In this document: positions 1-12,960 of the stretch, piece by piece
Numbering within the stretch: position 1 is the stretch's first letter
How the letters are laid out: each line of letters begins with the position of its first letter
Assembly: GCA_022036555.1 (NCBI GenBank)
Contig: CM039129.1
Span: 37,106,051-37,170,050 of the forward strand
DNA from: Microstegium vimineum
Lineage: Eukaryota > Streptophyta > Magnoliopsida > Poales > Poaceae
DNA length: 64,000 nucleotides
Reading direction: 5' to 3'
Notes under the pieces: generated by a model
Databases searched by the model: none
What the model was told of the DNA's origin: nothing
What the model saw: the letters and a program-made list of their open reading frames with translations, nothing else
Made by a program: the position numbers and the translations under genes

Positions 1-920
1 TTTAGAAGCTGATGCAAGTAGTCTTGTTTATTGTCAATGATCGTGCGGCGGATCCTTGATTAATGATCAAGAAGTCTTTACTTATGTTTTGTTTACAAGT
101 AAATATCGTGCGGTGGGTGTTTGCTCGATATACTTAGCATAGTTATCGGCTAAGTATGTTTTGCTCGAGATAGTTATCGGCTCTTGTAGATTTGACAAGA
201 TCTATTGGATTCATTAAGTTATCGTGTTGCATGTATTAGATAATCTTTACATATTTGCAGACACTCTTTTGTCCAATCTATATTAACGCGGTTCGGCTCT
301 TGTTAATTTTTATAGATCTATCCGTGTTACAACGAGTTGTTGCTTTCATGTTGCTCCTATAAGTAGATCTTATACCTATAGTAGCCGAATTAGTTTAAAT
401 CTAGATTGTTACGTGTTGCGGGTTCATGCATGCTATCCATGTTTAAGCTTTGATGACGTTAGGTATCGTGCGGCAGATGCAGGCTTTAGATTAGTTTAAT
501 CATGTTTGCTTATGTGTTTCCTTCATCATGCACCCCAATTCGGCTGATTGCTGAGCTTGGTTATGCTTTTAACTTTCAGATATTTGATTTATTCATACGT
601 ACTTTTTCCCATGCATGCATATTCGGCAATCAGAGTGCCACGTGCTCTTTTGCTTTAGCCGAATGATCTGTATATACTCTGTTGGCAGATAGCTTTCATA
701 GTTGTATGTCGTCGTAAGTGGCTTCAGGGCCCTACATATGGAACTGTCTAGTCTTATCCGGCAACGTTTCCAGTTTATATCTAATGATTTTCATCCCTTG
801 TTAGTTTCAGGTCAAACTACTGGCACGTTTTCGGTTCTCGAAGCATCCGGGCACCCGATTGAAGCCACGCTTTCCGGCTTGCTGTGTGTGAGACATAGTA
901 CGTCACTTTTTGTGTCAACA
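1..920 (+). repeat. 5' LTR (3' portion) of Tat element, low-quality second copy
   Basis: This stretch matches 51,047-51,963 almost base for base, including the insertion that distinguishes the 5' LTR from the 3' LTR of the same element near 51,190. It ends in TGTCAACA. The differences from the clean copy are mostly one-base insertions in short runs, which points to sequencing error more than to evolutionary divergence. The start of the LTR lies left of the window. Confidence 0.9.
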
Positions 921-927
921 CACTTTT

Positions 928-945
928 TGGCACGCTCGGTGGGAC
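928..945 (+). other. Primer binding site of Tat element (second copy)
   Basis: Eighteen bases starting TGGCACGCTCGG follow the LTR end after a short spacer. The identical site lies at 51,971-51,988. It is not the initiator-Met type site seen in the copia elements of this window, as expected for Tat-lineage gypsy elements. Confidence 0.7.
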
Positions 946-961
946 ACACCATATTTTCAAG

Positions 962-2695
962 ATGCTGAAATCGACAATGCAGAGATTCTGAATGTGACCA
1001 TTGAGGAATTGCCTGAGGAGATGAGGGCTGCGGTTCAGAAGGCGTGCGGTGAGTTTCGGGACAAGTGCTTGCTGTCCTTCTCAAGGAACAAAAGCAGCAA
1101 GATTTTTCAGAAGCAGTCCCTCCTGAGAACTCTCCTCCCACATCAGACTGACTACAGTGAAGAAGAGGACGCGCAGAAAGTGGTTGAAGTGGTTCACAAG
1201 GCCGTAAGCGATACTATTAGGAACCATCACACCGCTTTCCTGAATACCTTTCGCTCAATCATGGTTAATACATTCGGTCCGGCAATTGACAAGTGCTTTG
1301 AGGAGTTTGCTGGTCCCATGCAAGGACCGACGTTGTTCAATGTACCAAAGCGTCAGGAGAAAGAGGCTGAGGATGGTCGAGCATCTGGCATTAACCAAGG
1401 GGGATTGCTTCCTCATCAGCAACCAACCTACAGCCAGCTCACGTTCGGCATGACAGGGGACATCCCACATTCCGCTTCCAAGGTGTCTCCCGTAGCGAAC
1501 AGACTGCAGAAAAATATGTATGTGGGAGGATATCAAGAGTTTGCCGATTACAGCGCCATCAATGCTCTCCCGAATCCGGGATACGAAAACCCAGCAGGGC
1601 TGCCTTTTGAAGGGCATGCATGTGGAGCTCCTAATTCTAGTGTTGATCTCATCATGGATAGGATGGCAGACATGATGAAGAATCAGTTTGGCTTAAAGCC
1701 GAAGAACCAATCGTATGCGTACAAGTCCCCTTATCCAGAATGGTACAACCGAGTGGTCTCCTCCAAGGGTTAAGGCTCCCACAGATCTGACCAAGTTTTC
1801 TGGCCAATATGACACCAGCACTATAGAACACATCAGTCGATACTTGATGCAACTGGGAGAAGCATCCACATATGATGCTTGGAGGATTCGATATTTCCCT
1901 TTGTCTCTGACAGGACCAGCTTTCACGTGGTTCGCGTCTCTGCCGGCAAACTCCATCGGCAGTTGGGCGGATTTAGAGCAGGAAATTCCATGCGTACTTC
2001 TTCGCAGGCACCAATGAGAAGAAGCTAGTCGATTCTTATGGGCTTGAGATAGAAGGCTCATGAGACGCCCCCAAGAGTACTCCGCAGGTTCAGGGAAAAC
2101 CAAAACCTCTGCTATTCTCTGAATTTACTAGGATGACCAGTTGCCGGGGATGGCTAGTGGCGGCATGCAGACCGAACATCAAAGAAAAGTTGTTCAGCAT
2201 GAATTCGAGGACTTTGGTCAGTTGTCACAACGTTTGGCGATGATGAGTAACCAGGCTCAAGGGTTCAAAGAGACAACCGTTTTCAGAAAGGTGATATGGC
2301 ATAGTACAGTATATCAGAGTTTCCTGAAGAGGCAACGGAGTTCGAAGACGAGGATGAGGTCGCCGCAGCTGAATGGTTGGGCAAAGGAAACCTACTCAAG
2401 TCAATCAGCGATGGTTGAGGCTAGCAGAAAGGTACTTACACTTTGATGTATCCAAATCAGCAAGTTGTTCGAGTTATTGCTCAGGGAAGGACGCATCAAG
2501 TTGCCTGAGGGGCACCCTATGCTGCGTCCTGAAAAAAGAGTAAAGGACAAGAGATTTTGCGGCTACCACAAACATCAATTCTCATGCCTTTAATGATTGC
2601 CATGTGTTCAGAATGAAGATCCAGAAAGCTATTCAGGAGGGACATTTGAAGTTTGACGGCAGATGAAGATTGACGATAACCTTTTGCATAGAACA
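962..2695 (+). pseudogene. Tat gag, degraded second copy
   Basis: This is the structural gag region equivalent to 52,005-53,734. The expected start codon is missing because one C is lost near 966. The frame is then open to 1,771, and here one extra G at about 1,400 keeps a frame that is broken in the clean copy. After about 1,760 further indels break it repeatedly: the retrotransposon-gag domain (about 1,780-2,020), then the CGYHN-type cysteine/histidine motif (about 2,560). Because the indels are mainly in homopolymers, the breaks cannot be trusted as biological. The function in the family is capsid formation. It is non-functional as read. Confidence 0.85.
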
Positions 2696-3589
2696 CAGTA
2701 TCCTTCTCTATGAATATGGTTGTCGTGGAAGACTCCAGGGATAAGGGCGATATGAAAGTGCTAACCTCAGATAGAGTGAAGAAGACTGTGTTGTTGACCC
2801 TAATCGGCAGATTACAGATGAGGAGCTTCGGCAACACAAGGACAGTTCCAGAGTAGCCAAACTGAAACAAGGGAAGTTCAAGACCCAAGGTCACAATGCG
2901 GATCCTATTAAACAAATGGCAAACAGGAGAAGAGCTTGTATCAGAGGCGACTGCATTATGAGGTGATAGGTTCATAGAGGAACGTAAGAGGCTTGCAGGA
3001 AGAAGTGTATTTGAGGGAACAAGAGCGCATGAGAGCAGGAGAGTCTCATTGGGGATGCCGTTTTTCAAACATTGTTGGAATGCAGGCCTAAAGCTGCCTC
3101 ACTAGAGATAATTGCCCAAATGCAGTGATCGGTATTGAGGGTATAGGCAGTATCGGGTCAACCGCCGTCCAGTCATGAAATACTTGGAGCACACGCTCCT
3201 GGGGACGATCAGCGTTTAAAAATAGGCGACCTAGAGGATCGGCAAGGATAAAAGGTTTGCCGATCAAGAGTGGGTTCGTTTAAGGAGCAAGAGCACGGGA
3301 GTATGCATGGTCAGAATGGGCAATGGTGTCCACCAGGTCAGAAGAAGATCCAAAAAGGAGGGTGCACAGCTTGAGGAACAGAGAGCTAGAGCAAGTGACT
3401 GCCGAAAGAAACCGACATGGCATCCTAAGGGAAGATCCAATGGATACGACCGTTTCGGCTGATACGTACATGGCCTTCTTCATTCCATCATAATTTATAG
3501 CTCCTGAAGACCAAGATATCCAATATGAAGTGTCTTCAGGTGATGATGAGATACGAGTATTAGAACCTAATGGCCAGCTTGTCCTGCTC

Positions 3590-6500
3590 AACAAGCAGTG
3601 TTCGATTAAACCGACCAGACATCGACACTGAAGGCGCTTTACGTGAAGGGATACATCAATGGGCAAGCCCCTGACCAAGATGCTGGTGGATGGAGGAGCT
3701 ACCATCAATATCATGCTGTATACTACCTTCAGGAACCTCGGAATGACCAATGGGGGAGTTGTTGAAGACCGACTTGGTACTCAGAGACTTTGCTAGAACC
3801 CTTCAGGACACTCAGGGGCAGTACACGTCGAGTTGATTGATTGGATCAATGACTCTGATCACTACCTTCTTTGTCATAGATGGCAAGGGGGCATATAGTC
3901 TGTACTAGGAAGAGGACCTAGATCCATGCTAACTACTGATACCTTCAACCATGCATCAGGCTCTCATTCAATGGGTTGGAGATGATGTTGAGATTGTTCA
4001 GGTCGATGATTCGGTAAGTGTTGCTGCCACAGAGCCTGTCTACTGGGAGTATGATGGCTTCAATCGTTACTCTAGAAAGATTGGGGAGAAGTCCTGTGAA
4101 TGTCTCCTGCAAGGGCTAACAGCCGATCCAAGCAGTCGGGCTCTTGAGAGTAATTTTAATGGGGGGAAAACGATCGATGACAGCGAAGGAAGCTGGGACG
4201 TGGCTTCATGTCGGCCGATAAGCTGGATGAGATAAATGTTGGTGATAATGTCAAACCAAGGCCGATGTTTATCAGTGCAAATTTAGACAAGAGCATAGGT
4301 TGAAGCTGATAGACTACTAAAAGAATTCAAGATTGTTTCGCGTGGGATTATATAGAGATGCAGGGCTGATCGTTTCTATCGTTGCATAAATTGTCGATCA
4401 AGCCTGGATACCGTCTTTCAAACACCTCCCGGAAGATTTACAAAGAGGATGAGTAATGGCCGATTTTAAGAAGGAAGTTGAAAGATTATTGGAGGCAGAC
4501 TTCATTCTGCCATGCAGATATGCAGATTGGGTTTCAAACAAGTCCCGGTATACAAGAAAAAATGGAAAGAGGAGGGTCTGCATTGATTTTAGAAATCTCA
4601 ACAAAGCTATCCTATGGTGGTTACCGATGTCAGTTGCGATCTGCTCGTCGATGGTCGGCTGGTTATGAATTCATCAGCTTCATGGATGGTAATGCTGGTT
4701 AATAACCAGATCTTCATGGAAATAGAGGATAGTTCGAAGACAACCTTCACATGCCCTGGTCTATTGGTTTGTTTGATGGATTGTCATGACTTTCGGTTTG
4801 AAGAATGCCGGTGCAACTATCAAAGAGGCTATGAACTACATCTTTCACGAGTTGATCGGCAAGATTGTGAAAATCTATATTGATGACGTGGTGGTCAAGT
4901 CTTAGAAACCATGAGGGCATTTGGCCGATTTGAGGAAGACCTTGGAGTGCACATAGGAAGCATGGTTTGAGGATGAACCCGAATAAGGTGCCTTTCGAAG
5001 TCTGGCTGGTGACTTTTTGGGTTTTCTAGTCCATAAAGAGGGATCGAAGTCAGCAGAAGGGCATGGAAGCAATGGACAGGCTTTTAGGTGGTACCTCCAA
5101 CCAATCTCACAGAGTTGCAATCATTGCTGGGCAAGATTAATTTTGTGAGAAGATTCATATCTAACTTGTCAGAAAGCGTGTTGCCTTCTCTCCACTATTG
5201 AAGCTTAAAAAAGATAAGAGTTTGTGTGGGGTGAGTACAAAAAAAGGTTTTTGATGAGATCAAAGAATACATGAAGGCACCACCCGTGTTGGTACCTCCG
5301 CAGCTTGACAAGCTTTTAAGTTGTACGTGGCGGCCGACAACCTGACAATAGGGTCGGCCCTCATTGCAGAGTTCGAAGGGAAAGAGAGAGTAATAGCTTA
5401 CCTTAGCCAGAAAATGCTAGATCCAGAGGACAAGGTATTTGGCTATAGAAAAGCTTTGTTTATGTGTGTTTTACTCATGTACTAAGCTTCGACATTATTT
5501 GTTGAATGCCGAAATGTGTAGTAGTTTCTGAGTTCGATGTGATAAAACACATGTTTATTGATGCCAATTTTAACTGGAAGAATTGGCAAATGGATTTTTA
5601 GCTCTGTCAGATTTGATTTAGGTACGAATCGGCAAAAGCAGTAAAAGGTCAGGTTATTGCTGATTTTTGTTACCCAACACCGTGATCCGTCTGCTAAGAT
5701 GGTGACCATTTGCACTTTGACTTTGTTTTTTCATGGTTCATCTTGTAGCAAGGTGGTGGGGCTGGTGTTCTCTTGATTTCTCCAGAGGTTTGCCTTTAGT
5801 ATGCCATCCTATAGGATTCTTGGTTACTAACAATCAGCAGAATATGAGGCATTGCTTAAAGGGCTCCGACTGCTTGTCGAAATAAAGGCTGTTGCGGTTG
5901 AGGTTTCGGGGATTTGAGCTGGTAATTAACCAACTAATCGGCCAATATGAGTGCAAGAGTGATATGTTAAAGGGATATTATGAAGAGTGACGAGAGCTTC
6001 TAAAGCGTTTCAGGTTAGCCCACCTTGCATCATATCCCTAGGGGGCAGAATGAAGAAGCAAACAAACTAGCTCAAAGTGCTTTGGGCTACGAGAGGATCA
6101 GAAAATTCATGCTTTGATGAAAGATCGGGTAATAATGACGGATGATAAACGAATTGCTGATGAAATTCATGCTTTGGATGAAGATCGGGTAATTAATGAC
6201 TGGAGAAACGAAATTGCCGATTATTTGAAAAATCCATCATAGAAAGTTTCCTGAAAACTCAAGATATAAGGCTATCAAGTTCATGCTCCTTGATGACCAG
6301 TTGTACTACAAGTCCATGGATGGAGTGCTCTCAATGTTTTGAATCAAGAGGAGTCCAGAAAGCTAATGTATGAAGTGCATGAAGGAGTATGTGGTGCACA
6401 TCGTCGGCTTACGGATGAAATAGATAATAAGGAGGACTGGTTTATTTTTGGCCAACCATGCTTGAGGATTGTTTTGATATTACAAAGGGTGTCAAGACTG

Positions 6501-7475
6501 TCAGAGATTCGGTAATTTCAGAGAGCCCAGCGTCGGCCTGAACCCAATTGTCAAGCCTTGGCCGTTCAGAGGATTGGGCATAGATTTGATCGGTCAAATT
6601 CATCCTCCTTCTAGCAAAGGACATAAGTTTATGCTCTTGGCTACAGATTATTTTACAAAGTGGTTGAAGCTATTCGCCTGAAAAAGGTCACATCAGAAAA
6701 CATGGTCAATTTTGTTATGGAGCATATAATTCACAGATTCGGGATCCTCAAACCTAACAACAGATCAAGGGAGTCAGTTTACTTCAGCCGAGTTTTGTGA
6801 TTTTGCGAGGAGATGGGAATCAAATTGTACAATTCTATTCCTTATTATGCACAAGCCATATGGCCAGGCTAAAGATCAAATAAGATCTGATCAAAATATT
6901 ACAGAAGAAAATTGAGGAAAGCGAAGAAAGTGGCATTCGGTTCTTAACGAGGCTTTGTGGGCTTACCGAATGGCTGCCATGGATCTACTCAAGCGTTCCC
7001 TATGAGTGGTTTATGGGCATCATGCTGTGCTGCCATGGGAAATACAATCAGGATCAAGACGGGTACATTGCAAAACGATTTGAGGAAAGAAATTAAAAAG
7101 AGTCTGATGATGGACGAATTGGGGGGAGTTGCCCTTTAGTTCGTCTCAAAGCATTGGAAAATATTGAGAAAAATTAAGCACGGGTTTTTTTTGCCAGTAT
7201 TATAACAAGAAGGGGTTAGGAAAAACAATTCGTAGAAGGAGAAATTTTGGGTTTTGGGGAAAAAATGTATTGCCCATCGGGCCCAAAGGGGCAAAGCGCT
7301 TTTTTCGGCAAAAGGGGCTCCAATTGGGAAGCCTTTTCGAGTGGTAAGGTGAGCGTTGGCAATGCGGGGATATCTTTTAAAAAATTATTGGGAGAAGAAT
7401 TCTCTAGAGTTTTCAATGGAAAAGGTTTTTTTAAGATAAATTTTATCCCCGTGTTGAGAGTTGGTGCATAAAAAA
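3590..7475 (+). pseudogene. Tat pol (PR, RT, RNase H, second RNase H, integrase), degraded second copy
   Basis: In order, the region matches the clean pol at 54,600-58,520: protease with DGGA motif (about 3,680-3,720), RT (about 4,450-5,150, including a YIDDVV-type motif near 4,877), RNase H (about 5,290-5,700), a second RNase H (about 5,720-6,230), and integrase (about 6,450-7,470). There are indels every few tens of bases, and after about 7,130 runs of G, A and T are inflated. No long open frame survives. Coding potential should be judged from the clean copy at 55,205-58,408. Confidence 0.85.
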
Positions 7476-7711
7476 GGACCCTTAAGAAATTATGCACAGT
7501 AGCCCATACAGAGATATCGCTTTAGTCGAAAAATTTTGTGGAAAAGTTCAGAAAATAGCCGACACGGCATGTGTGCCTTTAGAACAAAATATAAACAATC
7601 CAAGCAAGCATTTTTGGGTTAAACCATTCTGAGAAAGATTCAAGAGAAGGAAAACCCGAGGTTCATAAATATTTCACAGAATAGGTTTTTCCCTGGGGTC
7701 CTAGTTACAAA

Positions 7712-8580
7712 CTACTCCTCGAATAAGCTTGTTGAGGTCTCTGGGCGTTCTTTGATATTCAGAGTGCAGTTGCGTGATCTTCATAAGCTCTCCAAAGGGG
7801 GTCATCAAATCCCTTCAACATCCTCCCCGGGGGCCCTTGCCCAAAAAGCGGTTGGCTGGAGGAAAAGTCCTCCCCGCGTGGGTAGTATTCCCGACAGCCC
7901 CAAGATACGTTGGGGGGTGCACCCCATGGATGGCGACTTGATTGATGCGGTCATCCGCATTGTCAAGGTGTCCCTCGGGGGTTTCTTTTTGTGCATTGTC
8001 TTGCCCGGCTTTCCTGTATGCCCCCGGTTTCGGCACTATTCTCTGTAGAAAGCGCCTGAACAAACTTTACAAATCGGGTAACCTACAAAGATCAGAAAAA
8101 AAAAAGGCAAAAACAAAAATTGCTTGGCTAACCGTAATGGTCGCGAGAGTTGCTTCCGCTGGTCCCTCCCACTCGTTTTGGTCGATCCCCAAAAGTTTGG
8201 AGGTCTTCCCCAACTCGGTGTGGGCCTGCCTCTTTCACCCTTAAAAGGCGCCCGCTTCCAAAAAAAAAAAGGGGGAAGGGGGAAGTCGAGGTGTTGAACC
8301 GGAACCCAAGCCCCAAGGAGGGAAATTTGGTAGGGTCTGCGACCCAGAGGAAAGGGCAAGGACTCCTCGGCTGACTTGCTGCCTTTCAGGGGGAAAAAGG
8401 AATGTTGTGTTGGTGGATATGGAACTGATCTGTGAGGAACAGAATCAGGGCTAGAGGATAAACAAAGGCAAAGATCCCAAGGGGGCAAGGAACTAATTCT
8501 TACCCGGGGGTTGCCGATTGCGCCGAGGGTGCTCCCTTCGGGTGTCCTTAGCAGGAGCTTGGCGGTTTGTCGCCTCCCGC
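7712..8580 (-). pseudogene. Corrupted copy of the antisense three-exon gene
   Basis: This corresponds to 58,765-59,635, where the same gene can be read cleanly. The stop-proximal end is recognisable at 7,712, but the start codon region reads gccttttg in place of gccattg, and many indels break the frame. Upstream, the two TGGGCC-like motifs and the TATA box are also blurred by inserted bases. The damage has the same character as in the rest of this contig, so it is probably sequence error. Confidence 0.7.
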
Positions 8581-9004
8581 CTTTTGTTACTGTGTGAGTT
8601 AGGGTTTACCCTTTTGATTGGTTTTGGGGAAAAGGGGTAAAGATAAAAGGCTGAGAGTATTTGACTGGACATTGACAGGGTAGAAGAAGAAAGGTTTTTT
8701 TTTATAAGCGAGTAAGGATCCCAGAGGGGATATTAATAGGGTTTTCCCTCTCAAATGGGGCCGTTACCAGAATGGGCCGGCTGAGTATATCAAAGGATTC
8801 GCTCGGCCCAATCCCTTTAAAAATGAAAATGATAGCTATCTGAAAGCCAGAGGTGAATCGGCCTTGCTGTAAAACGGGAGAATAACAGAGGCCCATTTAA
8901 ATATATACATGTAGGAATATATAAGAGGCAAAAAAATATGAAACATCCCATTTTGAAACAAAATGTGCAATTTCTTGGCCTATTACAAGCCAAATTTCTA
9001 TTGG

Positions 9005-10406
9005 TTCAAAAAACTTACTAATGGAATCTAAGGTTTCATTCTTGATTCGGTTTTTACCTGGTCCAGGAATCTTGGTCTGCATCTTCAGAACCTGGATGCT
9101 AGAAACTTTGCCTTGAGTTTTTGATCTTCTTTAAGGACAGCAGAAAGCTTTGATGAAGCAGCCCCATGGAAATTTTGGGAAGTCTTGCATCTTGGATTTT
9201 TGAGATTGGATTTTGGTTCAAAATTTGGCTAGTTGAGCTCTAGCCTAATCTTTTCATCCTCATGGTTTTCAGCTCCGGCTCCAGAGTTGCCAGTAAATTC
9301 CTAGCAGTCTAATTTGGAAAATTTCAGGACTCTAGCTTCTTGTTTCTTCAGAGTTTTGTTATCTTACAGGAAAGTTGGGGCTATGTTTGGGTTTGGGTCT
9401 TTTCAACACAGCAAAATGATCATCAAGATGAGTGCAGATTTAAGTAGCTTGATGGCAGATGGGAGATCTTTATTGATGAGCTCAAGGATATCCTTTACTG
9501 ATCTGAGTCTTTTGGGCCAAGTATTGATGTCTTTGTGCAACAGATTAGCTATATCCTTTCAAAATTTAGCTTGATTTTTGCTGTAAAGTTTGTTGGGAGG
9601 TGGCTTCTTCACCCTTTTCACTGATATGAAGATAACAGTGAAGGAGTAGTGGTGGTCGGCTTTATAGTGTCCTTTAGAGGGGGGGAGGGTTAGCGGATTA
9701 GGTAAAAATTTTGAAAAAGATGGTTTAAGGGGAATGTAAAAAACTCTGCTTTCTTTTTTCAGACACACACCAGCTGCTTCCCTATAAGTTTGAATGTACC
9801 CAACCCCTCCAACCCCGGATTTGACAGCTCCTCTGGTTGCTTTTGCCTTATACCGACAAGGGGTTGGCTTGGACACTTTTAAGCCAGTTACCAGAATATT
9901 TCGGCCAAAGTGGGAGTCATCATACCATGGCAAAGACAAAAGCGTTGATAGCATCAGCCCAGAAGTGAGGGGGCCGCTATCAGGGGGATTCGTTCGGGCC
10001 TTTCCGGTGAGATAATCTAGACAGTGGGTGATATTTTGCTTTGTCCCAGCTGGCTAGCCTTATCCAACATCCTTCGGTACCATTTTTCCCCATCGGGTAT
10101 TGGGGGAAGCGGCAAGTCTTGAAAGTGTTTGGCCATCGGTTTGGCGGGGTGACCCCGATTTGAAAGGAATCTCGGGTTTCCTTCTAATAAACCTAGTTGG
10201 GTAAGGATTGCCTTGGGTCCAAGGGGAGATGGAATAGGTTTGCAGCAAAAGGAATAAAAATCTCATCCTTGTTTTCCCTTGGGAAAAATGGAGGATCGAG
10301 AAAACAAATGAGTTAGGAGGGAAGCGGGAAAAAAACCGTCAGGGATTGCGAATACACGAAAAAGTGAGTTGGAATTTTACCTCTGGGATATCGTTTGAGT
10401 CGCCAT
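9005..10406 (-). pseudogene. Corrupted copy of the antisense plant-mobile-domain gene
   Basis: This matches 60,040-61,470. The start codon (complement of cat at 10,404-10,406), the region around the tryptophan-rich PMD motif (about 10,060-10,130) and the coiled-coil part (about 9,005-9,570) are recognisable but frameshifted. One indel here opens a frame across the PMD/linker boundary (9,559-9,954) that is closed in the clean copy, so neither copy alone gives a reliable reading. Confidence 0.65.
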
Positions 10407-10558
10407 TGCGGGTTCGATCCCGATTTGAGAATGCGGGAAGTTATGGATTTCTTGGATGGCGGTTGCGGTTTGAACGTTATAAACCTAAGGGGAAAGGAAG
10501 TTGCGGTCAATTTAGGAAAAAACAAATTAATACCCCAAAAATTTGGGGGGGAGACATG

Positions 10559-11949
10559 TGTTTAACCCCGGATTTTTGCACGTGAAAAGTGGGCCAGTGC
10601 ACAGTGAGTCGGGGAGATAGTACCCCAGAGCTTTGGAAAAGTCCATGTGGTGGGTTTTAAATTTCCCAGTTTCGGCGTTTCGATCGCGCAATGGGTTAAT
10701 CAGAAAAAGGGGCCGGTCTATCGGAGCGAACAAAGGCGGCAAGTGAGGCCGTATTAGTAACGATACCCTGCGATAATTAAGGAAATGAAGACTCCGAAGG
10801 AAACCAAAGTAAAAATGTTGTATTTCTTCCTTTAAATATTTTGGTAGCCTGTCTCTTGGACTCATGCACAGCTGGTTTTAAATTTACCCCTTAGCTTTGA
10901 AAAAAGGGGTTCCAAAACCAAAATATCAATAAAACCGGCCCCGGGGTCAACTTGGGAGTCCTTTTTGTTTTGTCGTCGAGTTCTTCGAGAGGAATTATCG
11001 TCCGTCGACCCCCTTTAAGTCTTGGCCCCCTTTTGGTTATCATGTTAGTATCATGGGGTTGGTTTAGATGCTGATGCAAGTAGTCTTGTTTTTTGTCAAT
11101 GACCCGGCGGGGATCCTTTGATTGATGATCAAGAAGTCTTTACTTATTTTTGTTTAAAAGTAATCCCTTTTGCGGGGGTGTTTTCCGATTATACTTAGCT
11201 ATATGCAAGTATTTTATGGTTTCCGTAGTTTGGCAAAAATCTATTGGATTCATTAAGTTATCGTGTTGATGTATTAGATAATCTTTACATTTTTGCCAAC
11301 TCTTTTCCCCAATCTAGTTTAAACGCGGTTCGGCTCTTGTTAATTTTTATAGATCTACCCATTTTTTACAACGAGTTTTTGGGCTTTCATGTTGCCTATA
11401 AGTAGATCTTTCCCTATGTGACGAATTGTTTAAATCTGTTGTTACGTGTTGCGGGTTTGCATTTTTATCCATTTTAAAGGGCTTTGATGACGCTAGGGTA
11501 TCGTGCGGCGATGCGGCTTTAGATTAGTTTAATCCTGTTTGCTTATGTGTTTCCCCTTTATCATGCACCCAATTCGGTTGATTGCCGAGCTTGGTTATGC
11601 TTTAACTTTCGGATATTTGATTTTTTTCATAGTTACTTTTTCCCCCGCTGATATTTCCCGGAATCAGAGTGCCCGTGTCTTTGCTTTAGGCCCAATGATT
11701 GTATATACTCTTTTTTGGGATATAGCTTTTATGTTGTATGTCGTGTAACCCCCTTTAGAGTTGTACATATGGAACTATTGGTCTTATCCCGGGACGTTCC
11801 AGTTTTAAAATCTAATGTTTTCATCCCCCGTTAGTTTAGGTCAAATGTTGGGACGTTTTCGGTTCTCGAAAACATGGGCACCCGATTGAAAACAAACTTT
11901 CCGGCTTTTCTGTGGGGTGAGACACAGTACGTCACTTTTTTTGTCAACA
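10559..11949 (+). repeat. 3' LTR of Tat element, low-quality second copy
   Basis: It starts TGTTTAAC (TGTTAAC in the clean copy) after a purine-rich stretch and ends TGTCAACA, matching 61,618-63,009. It shares the features that separate the clean 3' LTR from the clean 5' LTR, for example the shorter segment near 11,180-11,230. The TATA box seen in both clean LTRs is unreadable here. The same chromovirus sequence follows directly, so this is the same insertion event. Confidence 0.85.
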
Positions 11950-12960
11950 CGAGTAGTATCCGGCCAATACCTAAAAGCTTGCGAACCTCGTGTACATTAA
12001 CGGGTGCTTCCAATTCATGACTTCTTGCACTTTTGAGGGATCTACTGATATACCCCCCTGCTGACCAGATGTGACCCCGAAAGGCACTTTGGTCAACCAA
12101 AACTCACACTTGCCTTTAAAATTTCTAAAGCTTATGCCCTTTTAACCGTTTTATCACTTTCTCAGGTTTTTCGGTGTGGGCTTTTTCATTTTCCGAAAAT
12201 ACCAAAGTGTCATCGATGAAGACCACAACAAACTTTTCCCACACTCTTGCATGAACGCGGAGTTCATCAATTTCATGAAATGGCGGGCGGCATTTGTCAA
12301 TCCCAAAATACTTTATAGGTATTCAATAGAGTGGGATCTGGTGGAGAAAGCAGTCTTAGGTAATCCTCTTTTCTGATCTTAATTGATGATAAAAGACTTA
12401 AATCTATCTTGGAGAACACTTTAGCTTTAGACAATTGATTAAACAACAAAAACAATCCCGGCAACAGTATTTGTTTTTGATGGTAAACCCCAATTTAAAA
12501 GGAGATAGTCCACGCCATTCTTAAGGTCTTATCCTTCTTTTTCACAAAGATGGCGGGACATCCCCAAGGTGAACAGCTCGGACGGAATCAAACCCTTTTC
12601 TAGCAAATCCTGGAGTTGCTTCTTGAGTTCAGTAATATTGGGTGGATCCTATTTTGGTTTTTGGATATAGGTGGCCCGTTCCGGGAGCCAACTTATAGCA
12701 AACTCGGGCATCTTGGCCCGGGGGCCCAAACCCCGGAGGTTCAGGAAACACATCGGAAAATCACAAACTACAGGGATCTTATCCAAACAAAATTTGCAGT
12801 GAAGGAAACAGATCCCAACTGATTTCAGATTCTTAGGGGAAGAGGATTCCCAAAAATGGCTCCATTCTAGGGGTTTGTTTATAGATACTGCATGGGGAGT
12901 AATTTCTTAGAAGTACCTTCCAAGTTTCATTCATTCCTTCTAAGGATGACATCTAGACCC
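11950..12960 (-). pseudogene. Chromovirus reverse transcriptase, low-quality second copy
   Basis: On the reverse strand this matches 63,010-64,000 at the other end of the window: RT of a Tekay/Del-type chromovirus, with the region downstream of the FIDD active site at about 12,220-12,000. Single-base indels break the frame throughout. The junction with the Tat LTR is in the same position as at 63,010. Confidence 0.8.

Noticed and set aside
702..968. 88-codon forward open frame over the LTR end of the first Tat copy
   Set aside because: It crosses the LTR end and primer site and is broken in the clean copy by single-base differences.
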